DNA of 64,000 nucleotides from Congeria kusceri (Eukaryota; Mollusca; Bivalvia; Myida; Dreissenidae). The notes beneath the pieces were generated by a model, which had not been told where the DNA came from, ran no database searches, and was given only the letters and a program-made list of their open reading frames with translations. Made by a program: the position numbers and the translations under genes. Position 1 is the stretch's first letter; each line of letters begins with the position of its first letter. Below are positions 61,202-64,000 of this stretch, piece by piece. The stretch is taken from positions 12,028,761 through 12,092,760 of the forward strand of contig CM051034.1 in assembly GCA_027627225.1 (NCBI GenBank). The letters are read 5' to 3'.

Positions 61202-63656
61202 AACAAGAGGGCCACGATGGCCCTAGGTCGCTCACCTGATATGTATGTATGAAGTTTCATTAAAATATCTCAATAGGTTTTCAAGTTATTGAGCGAAAAC
61301 TGTTTTTCTATTTTTAGTAACAGTGACCTTGACCTTGACCCCACCCACCACATACGTAAAGCAAGGTCTCGATATAAGGTATCTACATATGAAGTTTCAT
61401 TAAAATATCTCAATGCGTTCTTAAGTTAATGAGCGTATACCGTTTTTCTACTTTTAATAACAGTGACCCTGACCCCACCCACCCCATAAGCAAACCCAAG
61501 TGAGGTCTCGATATAAGATATGTGTATTAAGTTTCATAAAAATATCGCAATGCTTTCTCAAGTTATTGAGCGGAAACCGTTTTTCTATTTTCAGTAACGG
61601 TGACTTTGACCCCACCCATCCCATATGCTAGCCCAACAAGGTCTCGATTTAAGGTACTAATGTAATAAGTTTCATTAAAATAGCTTAATGCGTTCTCAAG
61701 ATATTTAGCCGAAAACATTTTTCTATAATTAATAACGGTGACCTTTACGCTGACCCCATCCACCCCATATGCAATCCCAACCAAGGTCGCAATATAATGT
61801 AAAATATTCATTAAAATTTCTCAATGTGTTATCCAGATATTGAGCGGAAACCGTTTTTCTATTTTTAGTTACAGTGACCTTGACCTTGACCCCACCCATC
61901 CCATATGCAATCCCAATCGAGGCCTCGATATAACGTTTTAACCAAATATGAATCATCTGGGCCTTGTGGTTTCAGAGAATAATTTTTAAATCATTTTGCC
62001 ATTTACGTCTATATAAACCATGTGAGCCAGCCCCGAGATGTGCCCAGCTTTGACCCCGGGGGCATCATTTGAACAATCTTTATAGAGGACCACTACACAA
62101 TGTTACATACCAAATATAAAACTTCTAGGCGTTGCGGTTTCAGAGGAGAAGATTTTTAAAGTCATTTTGCTATTCAAGTCTATATAAACCATGTGATCCC
62201 CGGGATGTAGCCACTTTTGACCCCAGGGGCATCATTTGAACAATCTGTGTAGAGGACCACATTACAATGTTACATACCAAATATGAAACCTTTAGGCCTA
62301 GCAATTTCAGAGAAGAAGATTTTTAAAGTCATTTTGCAATTCAAGTCTATATCAACCATGTGACCCCCGGGGTGTGGCCAGTTTTGACCCCAGGGGCATC
62401 ATTTAAACAATCTTTGTAGAGGACCACTATACAATGTTACATACCAAATATGACACCTCCAGGCCTTGAGGTTACAGAGAAGAAGATTTTTAAAGTCATT
62501 TTGCTATTTAAGTCTATTAAAACCATGTGCACTACGGGGTGTGGCCAGTTTTGACCCCAGGGGCATCATTTGAACAATCTTTGTAGAGGACTACTATACA
62601 ATGTTACATACCAAATATGACAACTCTGGGCCTTTTGGTTTCAGAGGAGAGGATTTTTTAAGTCATTTTACTATTCAAGTCTATATAAGCCATGTGACCC
62701 CCGGGGTGTGGCCAGTTTTGACCCCAGGGGCATCATTTGAACAACCTTTGTAAGGACCACTATACAATGTTACATACACAATATGACAACTCTGGGCCTT
62801 GCGGTTTCAGAGGAGCAGATTTTAAAAGTCTTTTTGCTATTCAAGTCTATATAAATCATGTGATCCCCGGGGTGTGGCCATTTTTGACCCCAGGGGCATA
62901 ATTTGAACAATCTTTGTAGAGGACCACTATACAATGTTACATACTAAATATGAAACCTCTGGGTCTTGCGGTTTCAGAGGAGAAGATTTTTAAAGTCATT
63001 TTGCTATTCAAGTCTATATAAACCATGTGACCCCCGGGGTGTGGCCAGTTTTGACCCCAGGGGCATCATTTGAACAATCTTTGTAGAGGACCACTATACA
63101 ATGTTACATACCAAATATGGAACCTCTAGGGGCATCATTTGAACAATCTTTGTAGAGGACCACTGTACAATGTTACATACCAAATATGAAACCTCTAGGC
63201 CTTGCGGTTTCAGAGAAGAAGATTTTTAAAGTCATTTTGCTATACAAGTCTATATAAACCATGTGACCCCTGGGGCGTGGCCAGTGTTGACCCCAGGGGC
63301 ATAGTTTGAACAACTTTTGTAGTTGACCACTAGAGGATGTCACATATCAAATATGAAAGCTCCAAGCCTTGTGGTTTCAGAGAAGAAGAATTTTAAAGTT
63401 TTCAGTTTTTAAATCTATTTTTAGCTCTTGTGACCTACGTATGCAGCGGACCGGAACGATTTGAACAATTTTGAAAGAGGGTCAACCAAGGATCATTCCT
63501 GTGATGTTTGGTGAAAATCTGTCCAGCGGTTTAGGAGGAGATGTTCTTGAATGAAAATGTTGACACACGACACACGATGCACGACGCACGACGGACGACG
63601 GAGAAAAGGCGATCCTAAAAGCTCACCATGAGCACGTTGTGCTCAGGTGAGCTAAA
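61202..63656 (+). repeat. GAGGGCC-type repeat element, complete copy
   Basis: The left end GAGGGCCACGATGGCCC then CTAGGTCGCTCACCTGA and the right end TGTGCTCAGGTGAGCT (to about 63652) are complementary over about 12 bases. The interior has two tandem blocks. 61240-61940: units of about 110-125 bp with 'gaagtttcattaaaatatct' and 'tgaccttgaccccacccac'. 61960-63390: about nine units of 155 bp with 'aaccatgtgacccccggggt', 'gaccccaggggcatcatttg' and 'aggaccactatacaatgtta'. It ends with an (ACGACGG)-type tract. It has no coding capacity. Confidence 0.75.
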
Positions 63657-63671
63657 AATAAAGAATAATTA

Positions 63672-63905
63672 CATGTATAAATTATTTCAGCCCGGCCACA
63701 TAACTTGTGTGGGGATTGGTCATGAAATTATTTCTACGGCCATTCACGCCCTACCTCTGATTCATGAAGGGAAGTTGTCAGTTACTGGCATAGGTATGTG
63801 CACTTAGTACTATTAAACTACTTAGATCGGGTAAGCTTGCACAGGAAATGTGTGAGCAGGTTAACTGACCGCCGTCATATGACTGAAATACTGTTAAAAA
63901 CTGCA
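63672..63905 (-). mobile_element. Interspersed repeat family R1, copy 3
   Basis: Reverse complement of 31550-31790: 'ccctacctctgattcatgaa', 'gtatgtgcacttagtact', 'gcaggttaactgaccgccgt' and 'catatgactgaaatactgtt'. Confidence 0.8.
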
Positions 63906-64000
63906 AACAATCTAACTAAAACAACAAACAAAATTATTTCAATTTTAGGACTAAACAAATTTGGAAGGAAGTAATCAGTATTCAATAAGCGACCGTACTC

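Overview
The window looks like eukaryotic, AT-rich, repeat-dense animal DNA with small exons in long introns. It is most likely from a bivalve mollusc. The organism call is inference: it rests on a split mitochondrial ribosomal protein gene, non-LTR retrotransposon fragments, tRNA-derived SINEs, and short-TIR repeats beginning GAGGGCCATGATGGCCC, a kind I associate with bivalve genomes. There is no operon, plasmid or prokaryotic signal, and I see no intact tRNA or rRNA gene.

Layout. 0-5 kb: decayed copies of the GAGGGCC element with a nested SINE. 5.6-11.3 kb: the best-supported gene, mrps26, four coding exons on the + strand, with repeats in every intron. 11.3-16.2 kb: SINE, repeat remnants and one orphan candidate exon. 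16.4-30 kb: three members (A, B, C) of a small glycine-rich protein family whose complete copies begin MGNGG, separated by tandem duplications, two MITE types, a SINE and a 5'-truncated LINE bounded by a 15-bp target-site duplication. 30.4-31.5 kb: an array of 24 x 47 bp. 33.5-34.4 kb: a rhodopsin-class GPCR pseudogene, abutting a 4.9-kb satellite with a 25-26 bp unit (34.5-39.4 kb). 42-45.3 kb: a 3.3-kb segment bounded by 62-bp inverted repeats and holding a scrambled LINE. 45.9-48.5 kb: a four-exon minus-strand gene encoding an N-terminal RRM-like domain and a long Gly-rich, collagen-like tail. 49-53 kb: hairpins and MITEs. 53.8-55 kb: a fourth MGNGG gene (E). 53.1-60.5 kb: two diverged copies of one segment. 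56-60 kb: two LINE relics. 60.5-61.1 kb: a 97-bp tandem array. 61.2-63.7 kb: a complete GAGGGCC element.

The most interesting content is the set of Gly-rich genes. A, B and E share an N-terminus that fits the N-myristoylation pattern and a splice acceptor placed just before the ATG. B and C also share a phase-1 intron dominated by, or containing, a trinucleotide repeat and a very short last exon ending in Leu-Arg-stop. C carries a frameshift at an A7 run. I know of no described family with this architecture, so its function is left open. All homology statements come from reading the sequence and recalled family features; no search was run.
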